A stretch of 64,000 nt of DNA, taken from the NCBI RefSeq assembly GCF_025642115.1, contig NZ_CP106753.1, positions 1,139,501 to 1,203,500 on the forward strand. The letters run 5' to 3'. Below, in pieces: positions 9,463-22,116 of the stretch. The translations under genes and the position numbers were made by a program. Origin of the DNA: Chitiniphilus purpureus (lineage in GTDB: Bacteria > Pseudomonadota > Gammaproteobacteria > Burkholderiales > Chitinibacteraceae). The notes beneath the pieces are model-generated. The model saw nothing but the letters and a program-made list of their open reading frames with translations. It had not been told where the DNA came from and made no database searches. Position 1 is the stretch's first letter. Each line of letters opens with the position of its first letter.

Positions 9463-9583
9463 AGCGAAACACCTCTCGATCGGTCGGTCAGGGTCATTGA
9501 AAAGGAAAGCCGCGTGGCGGCATCGGGGTGATTATCCGCCAACCCTGCCGGTTTGACATTTGCGAGAGCGCAAATGCGCGCCA

Positions 9584-10873
9584 TCAATCGGGCAACAGGC
9601 GGTGTGCGGGAAAGCGGACGGCGAACCGGCTGCCGGTGCCAGGCTTGGAGTCGATGGCAAGCTCGGCCTGGTGGCGTTGCAGGATGTGCTTGACGATGGC
9701 GAGCCCGAGCCCGGTGCCGCCCGTGGTGCGCGACCGGCTGCGATCGACCCGGTAGAAGCGTTCGGTGAGGCGCGGGATATGCTCGGGCGAGATGCCGATG
9801 CCGGTGTCGCTGACCGCGAATACCGGCTGGCCGTCCTCCACCAGCCAGGACAGTGTGATGCCGCCGCCGGCCGGGGTGTAGCGGATGGCGTTCGACACCA
9901 GGTTGCTCAATGCGGAGTGCAACTCGTCGTGGTTGCCGATCAGCCGCGTGGTGGCGAGCTGTGCCACCGCGACACGGTGCCGGCCCTGCGACAGCCCTTC
10001 GGCTTCGGCCTGCAGCAGCCGCATCAGCTGCGGTACATCCACCTCCTCTTCCTTGAGCTGCTGGCCGTTCTCCAGCCGTGACAGCGTCAACAGATCGTCC
10101 ACCAGCCGCTGCATGCGCTGCGTCTGCTCCACCATCAGACCCAACTGCTGCGTGCGGGTGGCCGCGTCCATCTCCGGCATGTCCATCAGGGTCTCGGCGA
10201 AGCCGCTGACCACGGTGAGCGGGGTGCGCAGCTCGTGCGACACATTGGCGATGAAATCGCGGTGCACGGTCTGTACCCGGTCCAGCCGGGTGATGTCGCG
10301 CGACAGCAGCAGCTTGCGGGTGGAGTCGAACGGTACCAGCTGCACCGACAACACCCGTTCGGCCGGCCGCGTGGTGCGCAGGATCAGCGGGTGCGCGAAA
10401 TCCTGCGTGCGTAGGTATTCGCGCAGGCTGGGGTGGCGCACGATATGCGTCAGCACCTGCCATACATCCGTCGTGCGATCGATGCTCAGGTGCTGCATGG
10501 CGGTGCGGTTGCACCATTCGATGCGATCATGCTCGTCCAGCACGATGACACCGTCGGGCAGGGCCTCGCCGGCGCTGGTGAAGCGCTCCAGCGTGTTGGT
10601 CAGCTTGTCCTGGCTTTTCTTCTGCAGCCGCACCTGGGCGTAGAGCCGGTCGAACACGTCCTGCCACAGCAGGAAGCTCGCCGGCACGTTGTCCACGCGC
10701 GGCTGCTGCGTCCACCGGTGCAGCCTGCCCAGATTGTGCAGGTGGAACAGCACCGACAGCGCAAGCAGCACGCAGGCCAGCGCCCAGCCGGCCGCCGCGC
10801 CCCAGATGGCGCCGACCGACAGCGCCAGCAGGGCCAGCGTCAGGTAGTAGATGATGGAGCGCAGCCAGATCAT
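9584..10873 (-). CDS. phoR: Phosphate-regulon sensor histidine kinase PhoR
   Basis: Inner-membrane sensor kinase of 429 aa, partner of the phoB product encoded 52 bp upstream on the same strand. Two N-terminal hydrophobic helices lie at about 7-48. A PAS domain spans about 95-195 (PDGVIVLDEHDRIEWCN). The HisKA box FIANVSHELRTPLT has the phospho-accepting His213. The ATPase domain starts near 310, with LSNLVSNAIRYTPAGGG, VSDTGIGIS and GGTGLGLAIVKHIL. It should phosphorylate PhoB under phosphate limitation. In this layout phoU is 23 kb away and no pst genes are in the window. Confidence 0.96.
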   Translation of the reverse strand: MIWLRSIIYYLTLALLALSVGAIWGAAAGWALACVLLALSVLFHLHNLGRLHRWTQQPRVDNVPASFLLWQDVFDRLYAQVRLQKKSQDKLTNTLERFTSAGEALPDGVIVLDEHDRIEWCNRTAMQHLSIDRTTDVWQVLTHIVRHPSLREYLRTQDFAHPLILRTTRPAERVLSVQLVPFDSTRKLLLSRDITRLDRVQTVHRDFIANVSHELRTPLTVVSGFAETLMDMPEMDAATRTQQLGLMVEQTQRMQRLVDDLLTLSRLENGQQLKEEEVDVPQLMRLLQAEAEGLSQGRHRVAVAQLATTRLIGNHDELHSALSNLVSNAIRYTPAGGGITLSWLVEDGQPVFAVSDTGIGISPEHIPRLTERFYRVDRSRSRTTGGTGLGLAIVKHILQRHQAELAIDSKPGTGSRFAVRFPAHRLLPD

Positions 10874-10925
10874 CGGGAGGTTCCGCCACAGGGAGGAGAG
10901 GGGCGCACGGCGGCGCCCAAGGGGG

Positions 10926-11612
10926 CTAGCGCGCCGAGAGCCGGTATCCGGTGCCGCGCACGGTCTGGATCAGCTTGTCGTAGCCCGACTCGGTCAACGC
11001 CGAGCGCAGCCGGCGGATATGCACGTCGACGGTGCGCTCCTCGACGAACACATGATCGCCCCACACCTGATCGAGCAGCTGCGCCCGCGAATGCACCCGT
11101 TCCGGATGGGTCATGAAGAAATGAAGCAGCCTGAATTCGGTCGGACCCAGGTCGATGGGTTGGCCGTTGCCCGTCACCCGATGGGTGGCCGGGTCCAGCT
11201 GCAGGCCCAGCACCTGTACCAGATCGTCGGTCGCCTGCGGCGCGCGCCGGCGCAGCACCGCTTTGATGCGTGCCTGCAGTTCCCGCGGCGAGAACGGCTT
11301 GGTGATGTAGTCGTCGGCACCGGTCTCAAGGCCGGCGATCTTGTCCTGCTCATCCGAGCGTGCGGTGAGCATGATCAGCGGGATCTGCCGGGTCCGCTCC
11401 TCGCCGCGCAGCCGGCGGGCGAAGTCGATGCCGGAGGTGCCCGGCAGCATCCAGTCCAGCAGGATCAGATCGGGCAGGGCGTTGCGCACCAGATGCTGTG
11501 CGGTCTCCACCGAGTCGGCTCGCATCACGTGATGGCCGGCCTGGGTCAGGTTGAAGGCGATCAGTTCCTGGATGGCCGGTTCGTCCTCTACGAGCAGGAT
11601 GTTGGCTGGCAT
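10926..11612 (-). CDS. phoB: Phosphate-regulon response regulator PhoB
   Basis: OmpR/PhoB-family regulator of 228 aa. The receiver domain (about 1-122) has VEDEPAI, phospho-acceptor D53 in LILLDWMLPG, and the conserved lysine in YITKPFSPREL. The winged-helix DNA-binding domain (about 130-225) has VWGDHVFVEERTVDVHIRRL and ends TVRGTGYRLS. It is the first gene of the phoB-phoR operon. It activates phosphate-starvation genes by binding pho boxes. Confidence 0.97.
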   Translation of the reverse strand: MPANILLVEDEPAIQELIAFNLTQAGHHVMRADSVETAQHLVRNALPDLILLDWMLPGTSGIDFARRLRGEERTRQIPLIMLTARSDEQDKIAGLETGADDYITKPFSPRELQARIKAVLRRRAPQATDDLVQVLGLQLDPATHRVTGNGQPIDLGPTEFRLLHFFMTHPERVHSRAQLLDQVWGDHVFVEERTVDVHIRRLRSALTESGYDKLIQTVRGTGYRLSAR

Positions 11613-11768
11613 GCATAACCTCGCGAGTCAGGGGCGTTGGCAATGTTGCGAGATTAAGGCTCGACTGTGAACCTAATATTACAAACCCCCTGCGGCGTTC
11701 GCGAGCGAAGGTCGCGGCCCGTCGGCCTTGGCGCTATCATGGCGCCTTGTGTCCAAGCGGAGCGCCCC

Positions 11769-12146
11769 ATGGCCGGGTTGAAGCCCGACAGCCCCTTTCC
11801 CACCGAACTGATCGTGCACCGCGCCAGCGCGCGGCTCGAAGTGACGTTCGAAGACGGGGCATGCTTCTGTCTGCCCGCCGAGTACCTGCGTGTCCACTCG
11901 CCCTCGGCCGAGGTGCGCGGGCACGGTGCCGGTCCGGGCGTGCTGCAGGCTGGCAAGCGCCGCGTCAATCTGGTCGCGGCGCACCCGGTCGGCAACTATG
12001 CCGTCAAGCTGGTCTTCGACGACGGGCATGATTCGGGGCTGTATTCCTGGGATTACCTGTACGAACTTGGCCGGGATCAGGAGGCCAGGTGGCAAGCCTA
12101 CCTCGATCGCCTGGCCCGGGCCGGCGCTTCGCGCGATTCCGAATGA
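11769..12146 (+). CDS. DUF971 family protein (gamma-butyrobetaine hydroxylase-like N-terminal fold)
   Basis: Small 125-aa cytoplasmic protein. The ATG at 11769 is preferred because GGAG lies just upstream; an in-frame ATG at 11739 has no ribosome-binding site. The sequence fits DUF971: [30 protein letters not shown], then [36 protein letters not shown]. The [10 protein letters not shown] block is typical of the family. Related proteins have been tied to Fe-S cluster handling, but its function is uncertain. It ends 11 bp before ubiE and is probably cotranscribed with the ubiquinone genes. Confidence 0.88.
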   Translation: MAGLKPDSPFPTELIVHRASARLEVTFEDGACFCLPAEYLRVHSPSAEVRGHGAGPGVLQAGKRRVNLVAAHPVGNYAVKLVFDDGHDSGLYSWDYLYELGRDQEARWQAYLDRLARAGASRDSE

Positions 12147-12157
12147 AAGAGAACCCC

Positions 12158-12895
12158 ATGTCCGACCAGACCACGCACTTTGGCTACAGCACCGTCAACG
12201 AATCGGAAAAGGCGCAGAAGGTGGCCGAGGTATTCCACTCGGTTGCGCAGAAGTACGACGTGATGAACGACCTGATGAGCGCCGGTCTGCACCGGGCGTG
12301 GAAGTTCTTCACCATCGAGACGAGCGGGGTGCGCCCGGGCGACAAGGTGCTGGACATCGCCGGCGGCACCGGCGACCTTTCCAAGGCGTTTGCCAGGAAG
12401 GTCGGCCGGCGCGGCGAGGTCTGGCTCACCGACATCAACAGCTCGATGCTGGGCGTGGGGCGCGATCGGTTGCTCGACGCGGGCTTTGCCGTCGCCACGG
12501 CGCAATGCGACGCCGAGCGGCTGCCGTTCCCCGCCAATTACTTCGATATCGTCAGCGTGGCCTTCGGGCTGCGCAACATGACCCACAAGGATGCGGCACT
12601 GGCCGAGATGCACCGGGTGCTCAAGCCGGGCGGACGGCTCCTGGTGCTGGAATTCTCCAAGGTCTGGTCGCCGCTCAAGCCGGCCTACGATCTGTATTCG
12701 TTCAAGCTGCTGCCGGCCATGGGCCGGCTGGTGGCCGGCGACGCGGATTCGTACCAGTACCTTGCCGAATCGATCCGCATGCATCCGGACCAGGAAACCC
12801 TCAAGGACATGATGCACGGCGCGGGCTTTGACCGGGTGGCCTACCACAACCTTGCCGCCGGCATCGTCGCGCTGCACAAGGGATACAAGTTCTGA
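12158..12895 (+). CDS. ubiE: Ubiquinone/menaquinone biosynthesis C-methyltransferase UbiE
   Basis: SAM-dependent C-methyltransferase of 245 aa acting in ubiquinone (and menaquinone) synthesis. The N-terminus [21 protein letters not shown] and [17 protein letters not shown] are hallmarks of UbiE. The SAM-binding motif I is [37 protein letters not shown] and [23 protein letters not shown] follow. The start at 12158 is chosen over upstream in-frame ATGs to match the family N-terminus. Its stop overlaps the ubiJ start by one base, so translation is likely coupled. Confidence 0.97.
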   Translation: MSDQTTHFGYSTVNESEKAQKVAEVFHSVAQKYDVMNDLMSAGLHRAWKFFTIETSGVRPGDKVLDIAGGTGDLSKAFARKVGRRGEVWLTDINSSMLGVGRDRLLDAGFAVATAQCDAERLPFPANYFDIVSVAFGLRNMTHKDAALAEMHRVLKPGGRLLVLEFSKVWSPLKPAYDLYSFKLLPAMGRLVAGDADSYQYLAESIRMHPDQETLKDMMHGAGFDRVAYHNLAAGIVALHKGYKF

Positions 12896-13455
12896 TGCTG
12901 GCGCGCCTGATCAACCGGCTGCTGGCCAACGATGCCGCGACCGCCGCCGAGCTGGCGCGGCATGCGGGACGGGTGTTGCGGCTGTCGTTCCCGGCGCTGT
13001 CCGACACCCTGGTCATCACGGCGCAAGGGCACTTCGCTGAAACCCGCAGCCCGGCGGAGGCCACGCTGGAGGTGCCGCTCGCCTTCTTCATCGCCTTCGT
13101 GTTCGACCGCCATTCGGCACAGCGGCAGCTGCACCTGGAGGGCGATGCCGAGCTGGCCGCCTCGGTCGGGCGTGCGCTCGGTGGTCTGCGCTGGGATCTG
13201 GCCGAGGAGTTGTCGCAACTGGTTGGCGATGTGGCGGCCAATCGGCTGGTCTGGCTTGCCGGCAGGATCGGCGGCATCCCGGGAGCCATCGGGGCACGGA
13301 TGGCGCAACACCTGGTGGAGTACTGGCGTGACGAGGCGGCGCTGCTGGCCAACGCCGCCGGGGTCAACCGCTACTGCACCGAGGTCGACCGGTTGCGCGA
13401 CGATGTGGCGCGGCTGGAAAAACGCATCGATCTCCTGACCAAGAAGCCGTCCTGA
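12895..13455 (+). CDS. ubiJ: Ubiquinone biosynthesis accessory factor UbiJ (SCP2 domain)
   Basis: 186-aa protein between ubiE and ubiB, the usual place of ubiJ. The N-terminal part (about 30-125) fits an SCP2-type lipid-binding domain ([32 protein letters not shown]). The C-terminal end (about 160-183) is a coiled-coil-like segment ([19 protein letters not shown]). UbiJ helps assemble the soluble Ubi complex that handles hydrophobic ubiquinone intermediates. Start and stop overlap its neighbours by one base each (TGATG), so the three genes form one operon. Confidence 0.92.
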   Translation: MLARLINRLLANDAATAAELARHAGRVLRLSFPALSDTLVITAQGHFAETRSPAEATLEVPLAFFIAFVFDRHSAQRQLHLEGDAELAASVGRALGGLRWDLAEELSQLVGDVAANRLVWLAGRIGGIPGAIGARMAQHLVEYWRDEAALLANAAGVNRYCTEVDRLRDDVARLEKRIDLLTKKPS

Positions 13456-14963
13456 TGCACTTGGTCCGCCTGTTCAAGATCGCCTGGGTGATCGTTCACT
13501 TCGGGCTGGATGAATTCCTGCTGGGGCACGAGCGGGTGCATGGCCTGCGCTGGCTGTGCAAACAGCTGTTCTTCTGGCGCCGCCTGTCCCAGCCGCGCGC
13601 GGTGCGGCTGCGCCTGGCACTGGAGCGCCTGGGTCCCATCTTCGTCAAGTTCGGCCAGGTGCTGTCGACCCGGCGCGATCTGCTGCCCGGCGATATCGCC
13701 AACGAACTGGCGCTGCTGCAGGACCAGGTGCCGCCGTTTGCCGGTACGCTCGCCGTCCAGGTGATCGAGGCAAGCCTGGGCCAGCCGCTCGCGGCGCTGT
13801 ATGCCGAGTTCGACCTGCAGCCGGTGGCCTCCGCGTCGATCGCCCAGGTGCACTGTGCCCGGCTGTTCGACGGGCGGGCGGTGGCGGTGAAGGTGCTGCG
13901 GCCCGGCATCGCCCCGGTGATCGAAAGCGATCTGGCGCTGCTGCGCACCATGGCGGCACTCGTCGAGAAGCTGTTCGTCGACGGCAAGCGCCTGCGCCCG
14001 CGCGAGGTGGTCGCCGAGTTCGACAAATACCTGCACGACGAGCTGGACCTGATGGTCGAGGCGGGCAACGCCGCACAGCTGCGACGCAATTTCCTCGGTT
14101 CGGACCAGTTGATCGTGCCCGAGGTGTTCTACGACTGGACCAGCCGGCAGGTGCTGACGCTGGAATGGATGGACGGTATTCCGATCGGGCGTATCGATGC
14201 CCTGGTCGAGGCAGGCATCGACCTGAAGAAGCTCTCGCGCTTCGGGGTGGAGATCTTCTTCACCCAGGTGTTCCGGCACGGGTTCTTTCACGCCGACATG
14301 CACCCGGGCAATATTTTCGTCGCCCCGGACAACCGCTATATCGCGCTGGACTTCGGCATCGTCGGCACGCTGTCCGAGCGCGACAAGCAATATCTCGCGA
14401 TCAATTTCCTCGCCTTCTTCAACCGTGACTACCGGCGTGTGGCCACGGCGCATATCGAATCGGGCTGGGTGCCCCGGCAGACCCGCATCGAGGAGCTGGA
14501 GGCGGCGGTGCGCACCGCCTGCGAGCCGATCTTCGACCGGCCGATCTCGCAGATCTCGTTCGGACAGGTGCTGCTGCGCCTGTTCGAGACCAGCCGGCGT
14601 TTCAACGTCGAGATCCAACCGCAACTGGTGCTGCTGCAGAAGACGCTGCTCAACATCGAGGGGCTGGGTCGCCAACTGGACCCGGAGCTCGATCTGTGGG
14701 ATACGGCCAAGCCGTTCCTGGAACGGTGGATGAACGAGCAGATCGGCTGGCGCGGTTTCGTGGCCAACCTGCGACGCGAAGCGCCGCAGTGGGCGGCCTT
14801 GCTGCCAAGCCTGCCACGCCGTCTGAACGCACTGGGCGACGCCGAGCAGGTGATGGTGGCGGGCTACTACGGCCTGATGCGCGAACAGCGGCGGCGCAAC
14901 TGGCTGCTCGGTGCGATCGCAGCCCTGCTGGCGGCGCTGGTCCTCAGCATCTGGGCCGGTTAG
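13455..14963 (+). CDS. ubiB: Ubiquinone biosynthesis regulatory protein kinase UbiB
   Basis: Atypical ABC1/ADCK-family kinase-like ATPase of 502 aa that supports ubiquinone synthesis at the inner membrane. Conserved pieces: the KxGQ motif in [16 protein letters not shown], the Ala-rich nucleotide loop [31 protein letters not shown] and [10 protein letters not shown]. The C-terminus has a hydrophobic helix ([20 protein letters not shown]) as the membrane anchor. Length and order match the family. Last gene of the ubiE-ubiJ-ubiB operon. Confidence 0.97.
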   Translation: MHLVRLFKIAWVIVHFGLDEFLLGHERVHGLRWLCKQLFFWRRLSQPRAVRLRLALERLGPIFVKFGQVLSTRRDLLPGDIANELALLQDQVPPFAGTLAVQVIEASLGQPLAALYAEFDLQPVASASIAQVHCARLFDGRAVAVKVLRPGIAPVIESDLALLRTMAALVEKLFVDGKRLRPREVVAEFDKYLHDELDLMVEAGNAAQLRRNFLGSDQLIVPEVFYDWTSRQVLTLEWMDGIPIGRIDALVEAGIDLKKLSRFGVEIFFTQVFRHGFFHADMHPGNIFVAPDNRYIALDFGIVGTLSERDKQYLAINFLAFFNRDYRRVATAHIESGWVPRQTRIEELEAAVRTACEPIFDRPISQISFGQVLLRLFETSRRFNVEIQPQLVLLQKTLLNIEGLGRQLDPELDLWDTAKPFLERWMNEQIGWRGFVANLRREAPQWAALLPSLPRRLNALGDAEQVMVAGYYGLMREQRRRNWLLGAIAALLAALVLSIWAG

Positions 14964-15015
14964 GCGCGGCCACGGGGTGCCACAGGCAGACAATCGATGA
15001 CCAACGGGTCTTTGT

Positions 15016-15024
15016 TGGTACAAT
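15016..15024 (+). promoter_or_regulatory. Possible extended -10 promoter of ppc
   Basis: TGGTACAAT gives a TGn plus TACAAT extended -10 element 46 bases before the ppc ATG. No good -35 is present at the right spacing. Confidence 0.35.
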
Positions 15025-15069
15025 GCCGGGCATTTGTCTTTTAAAACGCTCCCTGATAACTCGCCCGCC

Positions 15070-17829
<2,760 letters not shown>

Positions 17830-17847
17830 CCCCGCCCGATCCGCGCC

Positions 17848-17890
17848 AAGCGCGCAGCTGCCCGGCGGGCGCTGCGCGCTTTGTGTTTCT
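17848..17890 (+). terminator. Intrinsic terminator of ppc
   Basis: AAGCGCGCAGC (17848-17858) pairs with GCTGCGCGCTT (17871-17881), an 11-bp stem followed by TTGTGTTT. Confidence 0.7.
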
Positions 17891-17927
17891 GCGGTATCGC
17901 CCGGCTTCGCGCAGAGCGACTATCATC

Positions 17928-18407
17928 ATGCGCATGCGCCATCTGTCCCGGATTCCGCTTTTGCTGTCGTTGGTCTGTTGCGCCTTGCCGGCCACGGCGG
18001 CGGTGCCCACGCATTTCGGCGAACAGATGGAGGCGGCGTTGACCTGTCGTTCCGAGGTGAGCGCCGGCTACTGGCAGGATTACTTCCGACGCCATCTGGG
18101 CACGCCGCTGCGCCGCTGGGGTGAGGCGGACTGGTTCGATTCCCAAAAAGCGGTGCTTGCGGGCAATCCCACGCATGAGGTGTTCGCCGGTGTCCCTGAG
18201 AGCGGTGCGCGGATGGTGGGTGCACTGATCCCGGCGCCGGCCGAGACCGTACGCAGGAACATCGAAACCAGGCTGTCGATCCGGTTCGTCGCGCTGCCCG
18301 GCCCCTATCCCCGTTATCTCTCCGCCTTTGGCAGCGTGCTGGTGGAGCAGCCCGATCGTCAGACCAAGTGGTACTGCGCCCGCTGGCATCTGGGCAACCG
18401 TCCCTGA
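17928..18407 (+). CDS. Hypothetical secreted protein, 159 aa
   Basis: Unrecognised. From the ATG at 17928 (or 17934) the product has a clear Sec signal peptide (MRHLSRIPLLLSLVCCALPATAA, cleavage near ATA-A). The mature part of about 135 aa contains two cysteines that could pair (TCRSEV and WYCARW). It has no lipobox, so it is expected to be periplasmic. It lies between the ppc terminator and a long non-coding stretch, alone on its strand. Nothing visible suggests its role. Confidence 0.65.
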   Translation: MRMRHLSRIPLLLSLVCCALPATAAVPTHFGEQMEAALTCRSEVSAGYWQDYFRRHLGTPLRRWGEADWFDSQKAVLAGNPTHEVFAGVPESGARMVGALIPAPAETVRRNIETRLSIRFVALPGPYPRYLSAFGSVLVEQPDRQTKWYCARWHLGNRP

Positions 18408-19106
18408 GCGCTGGCAGCGCATCCTTGCCTTTGCCGCGTGTGTCCCTTGTCCCACATCGGAACGGCATGCGGTGACCTGTGCCGCAATCTGCATGTTTTT
18501 GTCCCGTTCAGGGGCGACGCTTGCACCATCGTTGTCAGTTTGATGCTTGCATTGCCTGGCTTGTCCACACTCAAATTGCATTAGAATTTTCTAATGCAGT
18601 AGGTGATTGTTAGTAACAAGAAAGAATTAACTACGAGTGATGGGGTTCAGTACGTGACAGCAGTTCCGCATTTCGTCGGCGACGAACGTAGTGGTCGGGT
18701 AGTCCGCTTACCAAAAACTACGTAAATGCCGCTTCAGTATCTACATCAGAATTGACTCATATTGCTATGCGTCCGGTGCATGACCGCCTTGAAATGCCGG
18801 AATACCAAGGGTGTTTGCAGTGCGCTGCTGCAGTGCAATCTGAGCCATTCTGGGGCGTTGTGTAGTCGGAGTGCCATCTTGCGAATGACGGATGAATGGC
18901 GGTTTATAGCCGATCAATGTGTAGGGTTGACATGCCTCGGGGCATGGGCGGTAATGAACCGTGTCTGAACCGACTACATGCCCAGGTAGCCCGGTGCCGG
19001 GAGGAAAAAACCAGAACGCTTTCTTGATTCTGACGTTCTGGGTCCCTGGCAAGACCAGTGGATGCGCGTGAATAACGCCAAATAAAAGAGGATGGAGACC
19101 AATAAG
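18408..19106. other. Non-coding region upstream of the chitinase cluster, about 700 bp
   Basis: AT-richer than the surroundings. It holds the perfect palindrome at 18577-18598 and a TTGACA at 18927-18932 without a good -10. The TTGACA is directly followed by an inverted repeat ATGCC/GGCAT. No credible gene: short frames here have Cys/Arg-rich translations. It probably carries the control region of the chitinase array. Confidence 0.5.
18577..18598. promoter_or_regulatory. Perfect 22-bp palindrome, candidate operator
   Basis: Half-site TGCATTAGAA is followed, after 2 bases, by its exact reverse complement. It is AT-rich, has no thymine tract, and lies about 510 bp before chitinase 2. This fits a dimeric regulator site rather than a terminator. 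Confidence 0.5.
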
Positions 19107-21029
19107 ATGTTGCAACTCAATCGTTTTGCAATTGCCGCAATCCCGGCCGCGCTGATGGCAGTCCATGCCTACGCCGCGCCGGCCTGGCAGGAAGGGGCGA
19201 CCTATACGGCAGGAAGCACGGTCAGCTACGGCGGCCGTGACTACCAGGCGCTGGTGACGCATACCGCCTACGTCGGCGCGAATTGGAATCCTCCTGCGTC
19301 CCCGACGCTGTGGAAGGATCTCGGGGTGTCGTCCGGCGCCACTCCGGCGCCGACGCCGACTGCCACGCCGGCACCGACCCCGGTGCCGGTGACCCCGACG
19401 CCGGTGGCGACCCCCGTTCCGACGCCGGTCCCGACTCCTGCCCCCACCCCGACCGGCAGCTGCCATGCCGCGTGGAATGCATCGACCGCCTATGCCGCCG
19501 CCAGCAAGGTGACCTACAACGGCCGCAACTACGAGGCCAAGTGGTGGACCCAGGGCGACAACCCGGCGCAGTCCGGTGCCTGGGGCGTGTGGAAGGATCT
19601 GGGTGCCTGCGGCGGTACTGCGCCGACGCCCACCCCTGCCACCCCGACACCGACCCCGGTGACACCGACGCCCACTCCGGTCACGCCGACGCCGGTGACC
19701 CCGACGCCGACCCCGGTCACGCCGACCCCGACGCCGGTGACCCCGACACCGACGCCGGTCACGCCGACGCCGGGCGTCTCGGGCAAGCAAGTGGGTTCGT
19801 ACTTCGCGCAGTGGGGCATCTACGGCCGCAACTATCAGGTGAAGAACATCCAGACCAGCGGTTCGGCTGCCAAGATGACCTTCCTGAACTACGCCTTTGG
19901 CAATGTCTACCAGAAGAATGGCGGCTACGAATGCGATATCCAGTACCGCACCGAATCGGGTAACGGCGATGGCGGCGATCCGTTCGCCGACTACAGCAAG
20001 TCGTTCGATGCGGCCACTTCGGTCGACGGCAAGGCCGATACCTGGGATAGCGCGCTGCGTGGCAACTTCGGCCAGCTCAAGCGCCTGAAGGCACTGAATC
20101 CCAACCTCAAGGCCTTCATCTCGCTTGGTGGCTGGAGCTGGTCCAGGTGGTTCTCGGCAGCATCGATGACCGATGCGGCGCGCAAGCAACTGGTGAAGAG
20201 CTGCATCGACGTCTACATCAAGGGCAACCTGCCGGTGTACGACGGCGCAGGCGGGCCGGGTGCGGCCGCCGGCGTGTTCGATGGTATCGACATCGACTGG
20301 GAATTCCCGGGCGTGCAGGGCTTCGGCTACAACACCGTCAGCCCGTCCGACAAGCAGAACTTCACGCTGCTGTTGAAGGAGTTCCGTGCCCAGCTGGACG
20401 CACTGACCGCTGTGACCGGCAAGCCCTACCTGCTCACCGTGGCGATCGGCGCCGGCAAGGACAAGATCGATATGACCGAGCCGGGCGAGTACAGCAAGCC
20501 GCTCGACTGGATCAACATCATGTCCTACGACTACAACGGCGGCTGGGATGCCAAGGGCCCGACCAACTTCCAATCGCATCTGTACAACGATCCGGCGGGT
20601 CCGCAGGACGGCCTGAAGCCGACCTACAACACCGACAGCGCGGTGAATCAGTTGCTCAAGGCCGGCGTGCCGGCGCAGAAGCTGGTGATCGGCATCCCGT
20701 TCTACGGGCGTGGCTGGACCGGCGTGACCAACGCCAACAACGGCCTGTATCAGGCAGCGACCGGCCCGGCACGCGGCACCTACGAGACCGGCATCGAAGA
20801 CTACAAGGTGCTCAAGAACGCCCCGGGTACCGTGCATGTGCACCCGGTTGCCAAGCAGTCGTACAAGTTCGATGGCAGTACCTTCTGGTCGTACGACACC
20901 CCTGAAGTCATCGTCACGAAGATCAACTACGTGAAGACCAAGGGTCTGGGTGGCGTGTTCAGCTGGTCGCTCGATGGCGATACCGCCAACGGCGAATTGA
21001 TGAACGCGATGGGTACGATGCGCCAGTAG
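19107..21029 (+). CDS. Secreted GH18 chitinase 2 with two CBM5/12 domains
   Basis: First gene of the six-gene array, 640 aa. The start is the ATG at 19107 (MLQLNRFAIA), because GGATGGAG lies upstream as in the paralogues; an ATG at 19092 lies inside this ribosome-binding site. Signal peptide to about residue 24. CBM5/12 domain 1 is about 24-73 and CBM 2 about 117-166 (VTYNGRNYEAKWWTQGDNP), separated and followed by Pro-Thr linkers. The GH18 barrel starts near 223, with FISLGGWSWSRWFS, FDGIDIDWEFP (D392, D395, D397, E399), MSYDYNGGW and FYGRGWTGV. It is a subfamily A-like chitinase, close to chitinases 1 and 3. Confidence 0.95.
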   Translation: MLQLNRFAIAAIPAALMAVHAYAAPAWQEGATYTAGSTVSYGGRDYQALVTHTAYVGANWNPPASPTLWKDLGVSSGATPAPTPTATPAPTPVPVTPTPVATPVPTPVPTPAPTPTGSCHAAWNASTAYAAASKVTYNGRNYEAKWWTQGDNPAQSGAWGVWKDLGACGGTAPTPTPATPTPTPVTPTPTPVTPTPVTPTPTPVTPTPTPVTPTPTPVTPTPGVSGKQVGSYFAQWGIYGRNYQVKNIQTSGSAAKMTFLNYAFGNVYQKNGGYECDIQYRTESGNGDGGDPFADYSKSFDAATSVDGKADTWDSALRGNFGQLKRLKALNPNLKAFISLGGWSWSRWFSAASMTDAARKQLVKSCIDVYIKGNLPVYDGAGGPGAAAGVFDGIDIDWEFPGVQGFGYNTVSPSDKQNFTLLLKEFRAQLDALTAVTGKPYLLTVAIGAGKDKIDMTEPGEYSKPLDWINIMSYDYNGGWDAKGPTNFQSHLYNDPAGPQDGLKPTYNTDSAVNQLLKAGVPAQKLVIGIPFYGRGWTGVTNANNGLYQAATGPARGTYETGIEDYKVLKNAPGTVHVHPVAKQSYKFDGSTFWSYDTPEVIVTKINYVKTKGLGGVFSWSLDGDTANGELMNAMGTMRQ

Positions 21030-21062
21030 TTCAAGCAACAACAACAGCAGCAACTCACTGAG

Positions 21063-21090
21063 CCCTCCCGCGTGACGCGGGAGGGTTTTT
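21063..21090 (+). terminator. Intrinsic terminator after chitinase 2
   Basis: CCCTCCCGCG (21063-21072) pairs with CGCGGGAGGG (21076-21085) and is followed by TTTTT. Canonical. Confidence 0.9.
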
Positions 21091-21215
21091 CTTTGCCTGT
21101 CTTGCGGCGTGAATTGCGGTTTTGATTGAAATCAGCAATTGCTGATATGGATGTGGTTTGACGGCAAAATAACAATGGCATGCCTCTGATCATGCACGCG
21201 ATGAAAGGCTGCTAT

Positions 21216-21356
21216 ATGGCGATTGAAGGGAAGGTTAATCAGGAATTGATGATTGATTTTAAAGCCCAACTGGCAGATCATCATTCCCAAGCCGCTGCCC
21301 AAAGTAGGCAGGTAATTCAAATTAAGAAATTATCAAGGCTGGAGGTGGAGAAGTGA
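21216..21356 (+). CDS. Possible small protein, 46 aa (58 aa from an upstream ATG)
   Basis: A short frame with the start MAIEGKVNQELMIDFKAQLA at 21216 has AAAGG 8 bases upstream. It could also start at 21180. The product is helical, Gln/Lys-rich and unlike its neighbours, in an AT-rich pocket between chitinases 2 and 3. Its stop overlaps a GTG (21353) of a longer frame that I do not believe to be coding. The call is weak and no family is recognised. Confidence 0.3.
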   Translation: MAIEGKVNQELMIDFKAQLADHHSQAAAQSRQVIQIKKLSRLEVEK

Positions 21357-22116
21357 GTGAACCCGGTCGCGGGTCGCCAGTGCGGAATATTGCACCGGTT
21401 GCCGTAACCTGTTGTCCTTCCGTCTGCATGCAAGATGCAGTGGGCCCGTCGTCGCCTGTGCGATCGACGGGTTTCTGTGTCTTCCGCATGCTGTCCGGCG
21501 GTGCGCGATGCCTGCATCGCCCGGCCTGTGGCTCGTTTCCTCCCTTCGTCCCGGATTGTGCCCGGATTGTGTTCCCGGATGTGATTTTTTCCGGTTCCGG
21601 CAATCGGGTGCAAGCCCATCCCAGCCTGAAACGCATCGCCTTTGCAATTGGGTGCGGTATCAAAAAAACCAGCGGTTCCATTTGCAATGCCGTTTATCCG
21701 TTCATTCGCCGGTTGAGCGGTTGCTTTGTATTTTCCAATTCCAATCACAGGCAAATGACGTCGAATAAGGACGGGGGTTGCGAGGGGTATGGCGTTGCCG
21801 CCGATTCCCTGTTCCGCAGCCTGCCCGATGACCGGTTTTTTGCAACCGCCCGCTGCGCCGGATTTGCATAATCCTGCCGGTCGACGCGCCGATGCGCGGG
21901 GTGGATGGGTGTGCCGATCGTGCCTTGCGGGCATGGATCACGGCACAGGATTTTCGGCAGGTCATCGCCGGAAACGGCAGGCGCGTTCCAGGGCGCCTGC
22001 CGTGTGATCGCCACCGGTATCGGCCGGTGGTTCTTCGCGAAGAGCAACGAAGGTACTGCTGCTTAGGGCCATGCCCGATCCGGCGGCGCCATCGTCACTA
22101 ACAGGATGGAGTCAGC
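21357..22116. other. Non-coding region between chitinases 2 and 3, about 760 bp
   Basis: Lower GC than the genes around it. Long frames on both strands translate into Cys/Arg/Ser/Pro-rich sequence without known motifs and are rejected. The last bases hold the GGATGGAG ribosome-binding site of chitinase 3. I see no clear promoter. Confidence 0.45.

Noticed and set aside
21353..21871. 172-codon frame starting with GTG and overlapping the small frame before it
   Set aside because: Despite a passable start, the translation is rich in Cys, Arg, Ser and Pro with no motif. The opposite-strand frame is equally long and equally poor.
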